Part shown: positions 8,083 to 15,519 of the stretch, piece after piece
Position numbering within the stretch: the stretch's first letter is position 1
Layout: the number at the start of each line of letters is the position of its first letter
From: Candidatus Neomicrothrix sp. UBA2974
GTDB taxonomy: Bacteria; Actinomycetota; Acidimicrobiia; Acidimicrobiales; MedAcidi-G1
Length of the DNA: 30,585 nt
NCBI GenBank assembly: GCA_002348705.1
Contig: DEAU01000025.1
Location: 1-30,585, forward strand
Direction of reading: 5' to 3'
Made by a program: the position numbers and the translations under genes
Notes under the pieces: model-generated
What the model saw: the letters and a program-made list of their open reading frames with translations, nothing else
Databases searched by the model: none
What the model was told of the DNA's origin: nothing

Positions 8083-9519
8083 TCAGTTCCTTCCGCTCTC
8101 GGCCAGCTGCTTGGCCATCATGTCCTTCATCTCCTGAAGCGCCCGCTCCTCGCTGACGCCCGGGATGTATGTCGTGCCAGCCAAAGGCACCTTTGCCATG
8201 GCCGCAGCCTCGTGGGTCAGTGCCGCCAGATCCTCCGGTTCCAAGCTGTGGATGTCAGTCTTGCCACAGGCCCGGGCCAGTAGCTGAACCTCCATGGTCA
8301 GCGTGTGGAGATAGTTGTAGACACGAAGGGCCGCTTCGTCGACGTCAAGTCGTGCACGCAGCTCGACGTCCTGAGTGGCGACACCCACTGGACAGCGGCC
8401 GGTGTGGCAGTGGTAGCACTCACCCGCCGGCACACCAATGGTGCCCTCGTAGTCGGTCACACCCTCGATGTGCTTGTTGCAGTTGAGAGCCATCAGTGCG
8501 GCGGTGCCGAGGGCCACCGCCTTGGCACCCAACGCCAAGCACTTGGCCACGTCGCCACCATTGCGGATGCCACCAGCCACCACGAGGTCTACATCGTCGG
8601 CCAAGCCAACGTCCTCGAGGGCCCGTCGGGCCTCGGGGATGGCAGCCATCAGCGGAATGCCGGTCTCCTCGGTAGCGAGGTGCGGGCCGGCTCCGGTACC
8701 GCCCTCGGCGCCGTCAAGGTAGATCGAGTCGGGGCCGCACTTGGCTGCCATTCGGACGTCGTCGTAGACCCGGGACGAGCCCAGCTTCAACTGGATCGGA
8801 ATCTCGTAGTTCGTTGCCTCGCGGATTTCCTGGATCTTGAGCGACAGGTCGTCGGGACCAATCCAGTCAGGATGGCGGGCTGGGGAACGCTGGTCGATGC
8901 CGGCGGGCAGCGAGCGCATCTCGGCTACCTGCTCTGTGACCTTCTGTCCCATCAGATGACCACCTAGACCGACCTTGCAGCCTTGGCCGATGAAGAACTC
9001 CACCGCGTCAGCCAGCATGAGGTGATGCGGGTTGAACCCGTAGCGACTCTGGATGACCTGATAGAACCACTTCGTCGACAGGTCCCGCTCCGGCGGAATC
9101 ATCCCGCCCTCACCAGAGCACGTCGCAGAACCGGCCATTGAGGCACCCTTGGCGAGAGCCTGCTTCGCCTCGATCGACAGCGCACCGAAGCTCATGCCGG
9201 TGATGTAGACGGGAATGTCAAGCTCCATCGGCTTAGCGGCGAAACGCCCGCCAATGGTGGTCTTGGTCTCGCACTTCTCGCGATACCCCTCGATCACGAA
9301 ACGGGTCAGAGTTCCAGGAAGGAAGACCAGTTCGTCCCAGTGCGGGATCTTCTTGAACAGCGAGAACCCCCGCATCCGGTAGCGGCCAAGCTCCGACTTC
9401 ACATGGATGTCGTTGATGACCTCCGGCGTGAAGATCTTGCTCTTACCGATGACGTCGGTGGCGGCGTTGGTATCAACCGCCGGCGTGTCCACGCCCTTGA
9501 TGTCGTTAGCTTCTGGCAT
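8083..9519 (-). CDS. mgsC: N-methylglutamate synthase subunit C (glutamate-synthase-type FMN/Fe-S subunit, GlxD-like)
   Basis: This 478-residue FMN-binding subunit is homologous to the central and FMN domains of the glutamate synthase large subunit. In MgsABC it carries out the transfer that makes N-methylglutamate from gamma-glutamylmethylamide and 2-oxoglutarate. Signatures are the phosphate/FMN barrel motifs (MSFGALSIEAKQALAKGA, SGEGGMIP, QLKLGSSRVYDDV, YLDGAEGGTGAGP, VAGGIRNGGDVAKCLALGA) and a 3Fe-4S type Cys cluster GECYHCHTGRCPVG around residues 366-378. The ATG at 9519 is preferred over the upstream in-frame start at 9594 because a strong AGGAGGG site precedes it and the upstream start would overlap mgsB. 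Full GltB is about 1500 residues; here its domains are separate genes, as in mgsABC and glxBCD operons. Confidence 0.92.
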   Translation of the reverse strand: MPEANDIKGVDTPAVDTNAATDVIGKSKIFTPEVINDIHVKSELGRYRMRGFSLFKKIPHWDELVFLPGTLTRFVIEGYREKCETKTTIGGRFAAKPMELDIPVYITGMSFGALSIEAKQALAKGASMAGSATCSGEGGMIPPERDLSTKWFYQVIQSRYGFNPHHLMLADAVEFFIGQGCKVGLGGHLMGQKVTEQVAEMRSLPAGIDQRSPARHPDWIGPDDLSLKIQEIREATNYEIPIQLKLGSSRVYDDVRMAAKCGPDSIYLDGAEGGTGAGPHLATEETGIPLMAAIPEARRALEDVGLADDVDLVVAGGIRNGGDVAKCLALGAKAVALGTAALMALNCNKHIEGVTDYEGTIGVPAGECYHCHTGRCPVGVATQDVELRARLDVDEAALRVYNYLHTLTMEVQLLARACGKTDIHSLEPEDLAALTHEAAAMAKVPLAGTTYIPGVSEERALQEMKDMMAKQLAESGRN

Positions 9520-9530
9520 CGTCGTCCCTC

Positions 9531-10322
9531 CTAGAGAACGAGCTTGCGCTCGGAGGGCTCCAGCGCGTCGTAGTTGTGGAGCACCTTGCCGCATTCGAAT
9601 TTCTGAAGTTCAGGCGGAGTGCCTAGGTCGTAGATCTCAAACTTGCGGTTGATGAACTCGTGGTCTTCCTCGGTCATCTCGCCGGGCACGCAGTCCACGC
9701 CGAGCGAGGCGATCTTGCCGCCGACGTAGATCACGCCGTCGTACATCGAGTCGCCCAAGCCGTCGTTTACGTCCCCGCAGATGATCTGGCGACCGCGCTG
9801 CATCATGAAGCCGGTGTTGATACCGGCGCTGCCCAGGGCGATGATCGTCCCGCCCTTCTGGTCGATTCCGGTCCGGGCGCCGACATTGCCCTTGATCACC
9901 AGGTCGCCGCCTCGGAGAGCAGCGCCGGTCAGCGAGCCCGCAGGACCCTCGACCACCACCGACCCGGACATCATGTTCTCAGCCAGCGACCAGCCGACCC
10001 GGCCGTTGATCTGAACCTCCGGTCCGTCAATCAGGCCACAGGCGTACCAGCCGGGGCTGCCCTCGAAGGTGATGTTGCAGCGCTTGAGTATCCCCACACC
10101 CAAGGAGTGCTTGGATCCGGGGTTGACGATCGTCACGTTGTTGACTCCCTCGTCATAGACGATCCGCTTGAGCTCGAGGTTGATCTTCCTGGTGGTCAGG
10201 TCGGTGGCGTCAATGACAGCGCTGTCACCGTCGATCTCCGCCGTCATGGGTGGCTCGGGATCGGGCTCGACTAGGCCCCGGGCGTCATAGACAACGCCGC
10301 TCTTCGTGTTCACACTTGCCAC
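9531..10322 (-). CDS. mgsB: N-methylglutamate synthase subunit B (GXGXG domain, GlxC-like)
   Basis: This 263-residue subunit is a stand-alone version of the right-handed beta-helix GXGXG domain at the C-terminus of glutamate synthase. It shows the regular Gly-rich turns: VGWSLAENMMSGSVVVEGPAGSLTGAALRG, then GDLVIKGNVGARTGIDQKGG, then AGINTGFMMQRGRQIICGDV. It is structural in GltB and holds the other domains in register. The GTG start at 10322 overlaps the mgsA stop by 13 nt and has a GGGAGG site at suitable distance. The stop lies 11 nt before mgsC. This arrangement indicates translational coupling of the three subunits. Confidence 0.92.
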   Translation of the reverse strand: MASVNTKSGVVYDARGLVEPDPEPPMTAEIDGDSAVIDATDLTTRKINLELKRIVYDEGVNNVTIVNPGSKHSLGVGILKRCNITFEGSPGWYACGLIDGPEVQINGRVGWSLAENMMSGSVVVEGPAGSLTGAALRGGDLVIKGNVGARTGIDQKGGTIIALGSAGINTGFMMQRGRQIICGDVNDGLGDSMYDGVIYVGGKIASLGVDCVPGEMTEEDHEFINRKFEIYDLGTPPELQKFECGKVLHNYDALEPSERKLVL

Positions 10323-11242
10323 GTCAGGACCTCCCTCTCAAACGGATCGCGACTCTCGACCTCACGACCCATCAGGGCTCGAATGGCGATCTCTTCGGAC
10401 GCCATCACGACCAGGTCGTCGGTCTCCATGAGGACGAGGGGCTTGGCTGCCATCTCGTCCTTGGCGACACCCAATTCGTTTCCAGTAGCAACGAGGTAGG
10501 TGAACACACCGTCGAAATCGTCAAGGCTGTGTTTCATAGCCGTCTCCAAAGGCATGCCGTTCTCCAACTGTTGGGCCAGGTAGACGGCGATGATCTCGGA
10601 ATCGCACTCCGACTGGAACCGGTGGCCCATGCGTTCGAGCCGTCGACGCCAGACGTGGTAGTTGGTCAGCTGTCCGTTGTGGACGACCGACACGTCAGCG
10701 AACGGATAGGCCCAGTAGGGGTGGGCACTGGCCAGGTCGACGTCGGACTCGGTGGCCATACGAACATGGCCGATGCCATGGGTGCCCTTCAGTGAGCCCA
10801 GCTGGTACTGCTCATAGACGGTCTCGGCGTCCCCGAGATCCTTCACGATCTCCAACGAGTTGCCCAACGAGAGAACCTCGCAGCCGTCGATGTCCTCCAA
10901 GTAGTCGGCTAGCGGCTTCAGGTCGCCGCCATAGCGCACGGTGGCTCGAAAGGCGTACCCGCCGCTCTCGCTCTCAATGGTCGCCAGGTCGGCGCCAATC
11001 TTGGCGAGGCGAGCCTCGACTTCAGCCCGGTTGCGCTCAAGGCGTTCGTCCATACCGAAGCCACCCATGGCATTCGGCTCGGCAAGCATGAACCGAACGA
11101 CGACGAGGTCGTCGGGCTGTCCGTACATCGCGTAGCCGGTGCTGTCGGGGCCCCGGTGTTTCATGGACTGGAGCATCGCGGTGAGCTCAGCGCCGATGTC
11201 GGCGGAACCGTCGCGATGGATGATGCCGGCGATACCGCACAT
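10310..11242 (-). CDS. mgsA: N-methylglutamate synthase subunit A (class II glutamine-amidotransferase-type, GlxB-like)
   Basis: This 310-residue Ntn-hydrolase subunit starts MCGIAGIIH, so removal of Met exposes Cys2 as the catalytic nucleophile, as in all class II amidotransferases. Further family motifs are KHRGPDSTGYAMY, GIGHVRMATESDVD, the VVHNGQLTNYHVWRRRL block and ECDSEIIAVYL. In MgsABC this subunit cleaves gamma-glutamylmethylamide and passes methylamine, rather than ammonia, to the synthase site. That substrate difference is known for the family but cannot be read directly from residues here. The gene follows gmaS after 157 nt and overlaps mgsB. Confidence 0.91.
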   Translation of the reverse strand: MCGIAGIIHRDGSADIGAELTAMLQSMKHRGPDSTGYAMYGQPDDLVVVRFMLAEPNAMGGFGMDERLERNRAEVEARLAKIGADLATIESESGGYAFRATVRYGGDLKPLADYLEDIDGCEVLSLGNSLEIVKDLGDAETVYEQYQLGSLKGTHGIGHVRMATESDVDLASAHPYWAYPFADVSVVHNGQLTNYHVWRRRLERMGHRFQSECDSEIIAVYLAQQLENGMPLETAMKHSLDDFDGVFTYLVATGNELGVAKDEMAAKPLVLMETDDLVVMASEEIAIRALMGREVESRDPFEREVLTWQV

Positions 11243-11327
11243 GTCTTATCTACCTCTCTGTTTTCGAGCTCTGTGCTCTATGTTCCCGTCCCCAGGCCGG
11301 CTACTGCCTGACCCCAGGGGTGGATGG

Positions 11328-11388
11328 ACCCGACCGGTGACCGAGCCGCGGAGTGGGTGGGACCCCTCGACCCGGTCACCCGACCGGT
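11328..11388. repeat. 11-bp direct repeats with an internal inverted repeat in the gmaS-mgsA gap
   Basis: ACCCGACCGGT occurs at 11328-11338 and again at 11378-11388, 50 bp apart. Between them GGTGACC (11336-11342) and GGTCACC (11374-11380) are exact inverted repeats. The 157-nt gap is the largest in the leftward operon. The structure could be a processing or attenuation hairpin that sets the ratio of GmaS to MgsABC, or regulator sites for an internal promoter. Confidence 0.4.
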
Positions 11389-11399
11389 TGTTCGGTTTC

Positions 11400-12809
11400 C
11401 TACGGCAGGATGTCCAGGTACTCCTCGACGTCCCAATCGGTAACCGTGGCCATAAAGCGCTCCCACTCGTCGCGCTTGTAGTGCTCAAACACCATGAACA
11501 TTTCGTCAGGCAGGGCGCTCTTGACCACCTCATCCTCACGCAGGGCATCGAGCGCCTCACCGAGAGAAAGCGGAATCTTCTTGACGTCCTTGCCGGCTTC
11601 CATGGCCTCGTAGATGTTGCGCTCCTCGGGCGGACCCGGATCCAGATCCCGGTCTAATCCGTCTTCCATAGCCTTGATCAGAGCGGCGAATGACAGGTAC
11701 GGGTTGACCGCCGAGTCGACCGATCGATATTCGAAACGGCCTGGTGCGCTGATGCGAAGGGCAGTAGTTCGGTTCTGGAAGCCCCAGTCGGCGAAGACGG
11801 GCGCCCAGAAGCCGGTGTCCCACAGGCGACGGTATGAATTGACGGTCGGCGAGCTCAGACAAGTGAGCGCACGGAGGTGCTCCATGATCCCGCCGATGGC
11901 CTTCATGCCGATCGGTCCTGGAATCTGCGGATTGTCGCCCTCGGGCATGAACTTGTTCTCGCCACCCTCTTCAGGTTCACCGGTCCACAAGGAGATGTTG
12001 TGATGGCAGCCGTTGGCTGACACACCCATGAAGGGCTTGGGCATGAAGCACGGGAAAGCGCCCATCTCGCGACCAACCTGCTTACAAATCTGCCGGTATG
12101 TAGTGAGCCGGTCTGCTGTCAGATCAGCACGATCGAAGTTGAAGTTGAGCTCAAGCTGGCCTGGGGCATCCTCATGGTCACCCTGGATCATGTCCAGGCC
12201 CATGGCCTCGCTGTATTCGACCACCTTGTGGATGAGTGGCTGGAGCTCGGCGAACTGGTCGATGTGGTAGCAGTTCGGCTTGGTCATCCCCTCAACGGTG
12301 GGCTTGCCGTTCTCGTCGGCCTTGAGCCACATCATCTCGGGCTCAGTCCCAGCACGTAGGTGGAGGCCGGTCTTCTCCTCGAAGGCACTATGGATGCGCT
12401 TCAGGTTTCCCCGGCAGTCCGAAGTGAGGAACATCCCACCATCGACCTCTTCCTCACGGCCCCGGAACAAGGTGCAGAAGACCCGAGCCGTCTTCGAATC
12501 CCAGGGCAGTGGCATGAAGGTCTCAGGCTCGGCGACTCCGACCAGTTCGCGGGCTTCTGGCCCGTAGCCGATGTACTCGCCGTGACGATCGATGAACAGG
12601 TTGGCCGTAGATCCGTAGACCAACTGGAAGCCCTTGTTGGCAATGGTCCCAAAGTGTTTGGCCGGAATGCCCTTGCCCATGATGCGCCCGGTGACGGACA
12701 CGAACTGGCAGTAGAGATACTGGATTCCCTCGGCCTCGATGCGCTTCTGGACCTCGGCGACCTGTTCGGCCCGCCCCTCTGCCTCGATGAAGGCCTGGAT
12801 GTCTGTCAT
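11400..12809 (-). CDS. gmaS: Gamma-glutamylmethylamide synthetase (glutamine-synthetase-like, GlnT type)
   Basis: This 469-residue enzyme ligates methylamine to glutamate with ATP, giving gamma-glutamylmethylamide, the entry step of the N-methylglutamate pathway. Glutamine synthetase motifs are visible in order: RAGTEPEMMW (metal Glu), GDHEDAPGQLELNF, MGVSANGCHHNISLW, PTVNSYRRL, and NRTTALRISAPGRFEYR followed by the VNPYLSFAALI block. Length and motif style are of the GlnT/GmaS subfamily rather than housekeeping GlnA. The ATG at 12809 is preferred because homology begins there and a GAAGGA site precedes it; an in-frame extension to 12938 is Arg/Ser-rich and lacks homology. Being directly upstream of mgsABC makes GmaS much more likely than true glutamine synthetase, though both can only be separated by assay. 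Confidence 0.9.
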   Translation of the reverse strand: MTDIQAFIEAEGRAEQVAEVQKRIEAEGIQYLYCQFVSVTGRIMGKGIPAKHFGTIANKGFQLVYGSTANLFIDRHGEYIGYGPEARELVGVAEPETFMPLPWDSKTARVFCTLFRGREEEVDGGMFLTSDCRGNLKRIHSAFEEKTGLHLRAGTEPEMMWLKADENGKPTVEGMTKPNCYHIDQFAELQPLIHKVVEYSEAMGLDMIQGDHEDAPGQLELNFNFDRADLTADRLTTYRQICKQVGREMGAFPCFMPKPFMGVSANGCHHNISLWTGEPEEGGENKFMPEGDNPQIPGPIGMKAIGGIMEHLRALTCLSSPTVNSYRRLWDTGFWAPVFADWGFQNRTTALRISAPGRFEYRSVDSAVNPYLSFAALIKAMEDGLDRDLDPGPPEERNIYEAMEAGKDVKKIPLSLGEALDALREDEVVKSALPDEMFMVFEHYKRDEWERFMATVTDWDVEEYLDILP

Positions 12810-13122
12810 GGTTCCTTCAGATACCCCCTGCGCCCCATCTGGAGCGCTTTGGCGCGACGCTTCTGCAGCTGCGCGCCCCCCGGAGAGGGACGTCCGTCCG
12901 GGGTCACGCGTTCCGGACCGGCGCACCATACCAATCAACTACACTCCCTGCCAGTGAAATCCTCCCTGTCAGTGGATACTCTCCACAGGCAGGGGAGATA
13001 CTCGAAGAACCTGCTGTTCAGAACCCGTTTCCAGTGCCAAGATTCGGTGGGCGCAAAGGTCCGGCCCTGCCCCAAGAGCGGTGAACGGACCTTTCGGGTC
13101 GGTCGAGGCGAAGGCGAGGCAC
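12810..13122. promoter_or_regulatory. Divergent promoter/operator region between gmaS and tdm
   Basis: This 313-nt spacer separates the two divergent catabolic operons and contains no credible gene. Its middle (12935-13010) is less GC-rich and holds the repeat cluster listed at 12946-12994. Both the leftward gmaS operon and tdm are expected to start here, giving one control point for the whole pathway. Confidence 0.65.
12946..12994. promoter_or_regulatory. Candidate operator: three copies of a CCCTGyCAGTG-like element
   Basis: CCCTGCCAGTG at 12946-12956 is repeated as CCCTGTCAGTGGA at 12964-12976. The latter faces a third, inverted copy, TCCACAGGCAGGG at 12982-12994, across a 5-nt spacer. 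The inverted pair matches at 11 of 13 positions. Repeated half-sites between two divergent operons of one pathway strongly suggest a binding site for the pathway regulator. Confidence 0.6.
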
Positions 13123-15468
13123 ATGACGATCACCGTGACGGACGGCCCCGGCCTGCTTCTACCCGGCATGGCGAACCTGCAGCCTGGCGTCGAGCGCTAC
13201 CGGGTCAACGGCGGCGCGGTCACCGCTCTCCTCCTCGGTGCCGGCGACCGCCTCGAGGTCATCGACCCCGAGGGCTGCCAACCCGTGGAAATCGCCGCCT
13301 TCGACCGCGAAGGTCGCTCCGACCCCGGCCTGCTCGGCGAAGCGTCCGGCGCGCCAGCGACCGGCATCGCTGCGATCCTGGCGGGGAACCAACACGACGC
13401 CCGACGGGTGGCCGACGCCCTCGCTGGTAAAGGCATCGACCTCGGCTCGACTTCAGCCGTCCACCTCTTCGCCCCGGACTCTTCGGCCGGCCAGACGGCT
13501 TGGCTGACAGCAACGACCGACGTGGTCTGTGTGATCGGCGTGCCCGGCGGGAAGATGTCGCCCCACGACCAGAATCCACCGACCGACATCATCACCTTCG
13601 TCCACCGCACCGCTCCACCGGCTCGGGGTCTTGAGGTCCTTCCGTCTCCGCTGGCCGACCAAAACCAAGACATCCGGATCGACGCCGCTACGGCACAGGC
13701 CTACGAGGTGAAAGCCGGCGAATTCATCCAGGTCATCGACGTCGAGGGACGCGAGTGCTCCGACTTCCAGTGCTTCGACACTGCGAGTCTGGACGGCGGG
13801 GTGGAAGCGGCCCTGGACGCCACCATCACCCGGAGCCTCATGGGCGCCAGTTACCCGATGCCCGGCTTGTACGCCAAGTACTACAGCCTCGACTTCCAAC
13901 CCATGGTCGAGATCGTCCACGACACTGTCGGACGGCACGACACCTTCAACACTGCCTGCAATGCCAAGTACTACGAGGACATGGGCTACCCAGGCCACGT
14001 CAACTGCAGCGACAACTTCAACCAGGCCCTTCAGCCTTACGGAATCGCCCCCCGCCGGGGCTGGGAGGCCATCAACTTCTTTTACAACACCAACCTCGAC
14101 GACGCGAACCAGCTCTACTTCGAGGAGCCTTGGTCGCGACCCGGCGACTACGTCCTCCTCCGTGCCCTTACCGACCTGGTCTGCGTCTCGTCGGCTTGCC
14201 CATGTGACATTGATGCCGCCAACGGGTGGCAGCCCACCGACATCCACATTCGCGTCTACCCGGCGACCAACACCTTCAAGAAAGCGACGGCCTTCCGCAT
14301 GAGCACCGATGCCGCACCCGAACTCACCAAGGAGACGGGCTTCCACGCCCGAACCTCCGAGCTCACCCGAAACTTCACCGAATACGCCGGCTACTGGCTG
14401 GCCAACGACTACACCAACCACGGCGCCATTGACGAGTACTGGGCTGTCCGGGAAAAGGCCGGGGTCATCGACCTCTCGCCGCTGCGCAAGTACGAGGTGA
14501 CCGGCCCGGATGCCGAACTGCTCCTCCAGACCTGCCTGACCCGCAATATCCGCAAATTGGCCGTCGGACAGGTCGTCTACACCGCCATGTGCTACGACAC
14601 CGGCGGCATGATCGATGACGGCACGGTTTTCCGCCTCGGCTCCGACAACTTCCGATGGATCGGCGGCTCCGATGCCAGCGGGCTGTGGCTCCGCAAGCAG
14701 GCCGAGGACATGGGCCTCCACGCATGGGTCCGCGACTCCACCGACCAGTTGCACAACTTGCAGGTCCAGGGTCCACTGAGCCGGAAGATCCTGTCCCAGA
14801 TGGTATGGACCCGACCCGACCAGGCCAATGTCGAGGAGTTGGGCTGGTTCCGGTTGTCGGTCGCACGGATCGGCGACGAACACGGCATCCCCATCGTGAT
14901 CTCACGCACTGGTTACACGGGCGAACTCGGTTACGAGGTGTTCTGCCATCCAACGGACGCCACGGCTGTCTGGGATGCCATCTGGGAGGCCGGTGAAGCC
15001 CAGGGGCTCACGCCGCTTGGACTTGAGGCACTGGACATTCTGCGCATTGAGGCCGGACTCATCTTCGCCGGATACGAGTTCTGTGACCAGACCACCCCCC
15101 TGGAGGCAGGCATCGGGTTCACCGTGCCACTGAAGACCAAGGAGGACGACTTCATTGGTCGGGACGCCTTGGTCCGCGGCAAGGAACACCCGCAACGCAC
15201 CCTAGTGGGCCTGGAATTGGTCGGTGAGGAGCCCGCCGGCAACGGAGATCCGGTGATGGTCGGCCGCCAACAGGTCGGCACAATCACCAGCGGTACCCGG
15301 TCACCAATCCTGGGAAAGAACATCGCCCTTTGCCGGATGGCCATCGAGCATTCCGAGATAGGTACGCAGGTAGAAGTCGGAAAGATGGACGGTCACCAAA
15401 AACGACTGCCAGCGGTGGTGGTGAGGTTCCCGCACTACGACCCAGACAAGGAACGAGTCCGATCCTGA
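13123..15468 (+). CDS. tdm: Trimethylamine N-oxide demethylase (DUF1989 + GcvT fusion)
   Basis: This 781-residue cytosolic metalloenzyme demethylates TMAO to dimethylamine and formaldehyde; the C-terminal folate domain can capture the C1 unit on tetrahydrofolate. Residues about 180-385 form the DUF1989 domain with Cys212, Cys217, Cys279, Cys295, Cys359 and Cys361. The spacing 279-295-359 equals that of the zinc ligands I recall for Methylocella Tdm (263-279-343). Residues about 410-775 are a GcvT aminomethyltransferase-type domain (YWAVREKAGVIDLSPLRKYEVTG without break at 439-461; RTGYTGELGYEVFCHP). The first 165 residues look like a degenerate second DUF1989 copy: LLLGAGDRLEVIDPEG against YEVKAGEFIQVIDVEG. 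The ATG at 13123 is chosen over a GTG at 13081 because homology starts there and a GAGG site precedes it. Divergence from gmaS fits its place upstream in the pathway. Confidence 0.94.
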   Translation: MTITVTDGPGLLLPGMANLQPGVERYRVNGGAVTALLLGAGDRLEVIDPEGCQPVEIAAFDREGRSDPGLLGEASGAPATGIAAILAGNQHDARRVADALAGKGIDLGSTSAVHLFAPDSSAGQTAWLTATTDVVCVIGVPGGKMSPHDQNPPTDIITFVHRTAPPARGLEVLPSPLADQNQDIRIDAATAQAYEVKAGEFIQVIDVEGRECSDFQCFDTASLDGGVEAALDATITRSLMGASYPMPGLYAKYYSLDFQPMVEIVHDTVGRHDTFNTACNAKYYEDMGYPGHVNCSDNFNQALQPYGIAPRRGWEAINFFYNTNLDDANQLYFEEPWSRPGDYVLLRALTDLVCVSSACPCDIDAANGWQPTDIHIRVYPATNTFKKATAFRMSTDAAPELTKETGFHARTSELTRNFTEYAGYWLANDYTNHGAIDEYWAVREKAGVIDLSPLRKYEVTGPDAELLLQTCLTRNIRKLAVGQVVYTAMCYDTGGMIDDGTVFRLGSDNFRWIGGSDASGLWLRKQAEDMGLHAWVRDSTDQLHNLQVQGPLSRKILSQMVWTRPDQANVEELGWFRLSVARIGDEHGIPIVISRTGYTGELGYEVFCHPTDATAVWDAIWEAGEAQGLTPLGLEALDILRIEAGLIFAGYEFCDQTTPLEAGIGFTVPLKTKEDDFIGRDALVRGKEHPQRTLVGLELVGEEPAGNGDPVMVGRQQVGTITSGTRSPILGKNIALCRMAIEHSEIGTQVEVGKMDGHQKRLPAVVVRFPHYDPDKERVRS

Positions 15469-15474
15469 AACCTG

Positions 15475-15503
15475 GGCGGGACGACGACAAATCCAGTCCC
15501 GCC
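15475..15503. terminator. Bidirectional terminator between tdm and a converging flavoprotein gene
   Basis: GGCGGGAC (15475-15482) and GTCCCGCC (15496-15503) form a perfect 8-bp GC-rich stem with a 13-nt loop. It sits in the 51-nt gap between two convergent stop codons. No T-tract follows, as is common in actinobacteria. Confidence 0.6.
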
Positions 15504-15519
15504 GTCGGGCGCGCTCGAA

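Noticed and set aside
8083..11242. Ordinary ammonia-assimilating glutamate synthase.
   Set aside because: The domains are split into three small genes in the mgsABC/glxBCD arrangement, no GltD subunit is present, and the neighbours are gmaS and an N-methyl-oxidising flavoprotein.
13453..14883. 476-codon minus-strand open frame opposite tdm.
   Set aside because: It is antisense to the strongly supported tdm frame; long antisense frames are expected in GC-rich DNA and the protein is low-complexity Val/Gly/Asp-rich.
13123..15468. Glycine-cleavage T protein or dimethylglycine dehydrogenase.
   Set aside because: The GcvT domain is fused to DUF1989 with the Tdm cysteine spacing, and no FAD domain or other glycine-cleavage gene is present.
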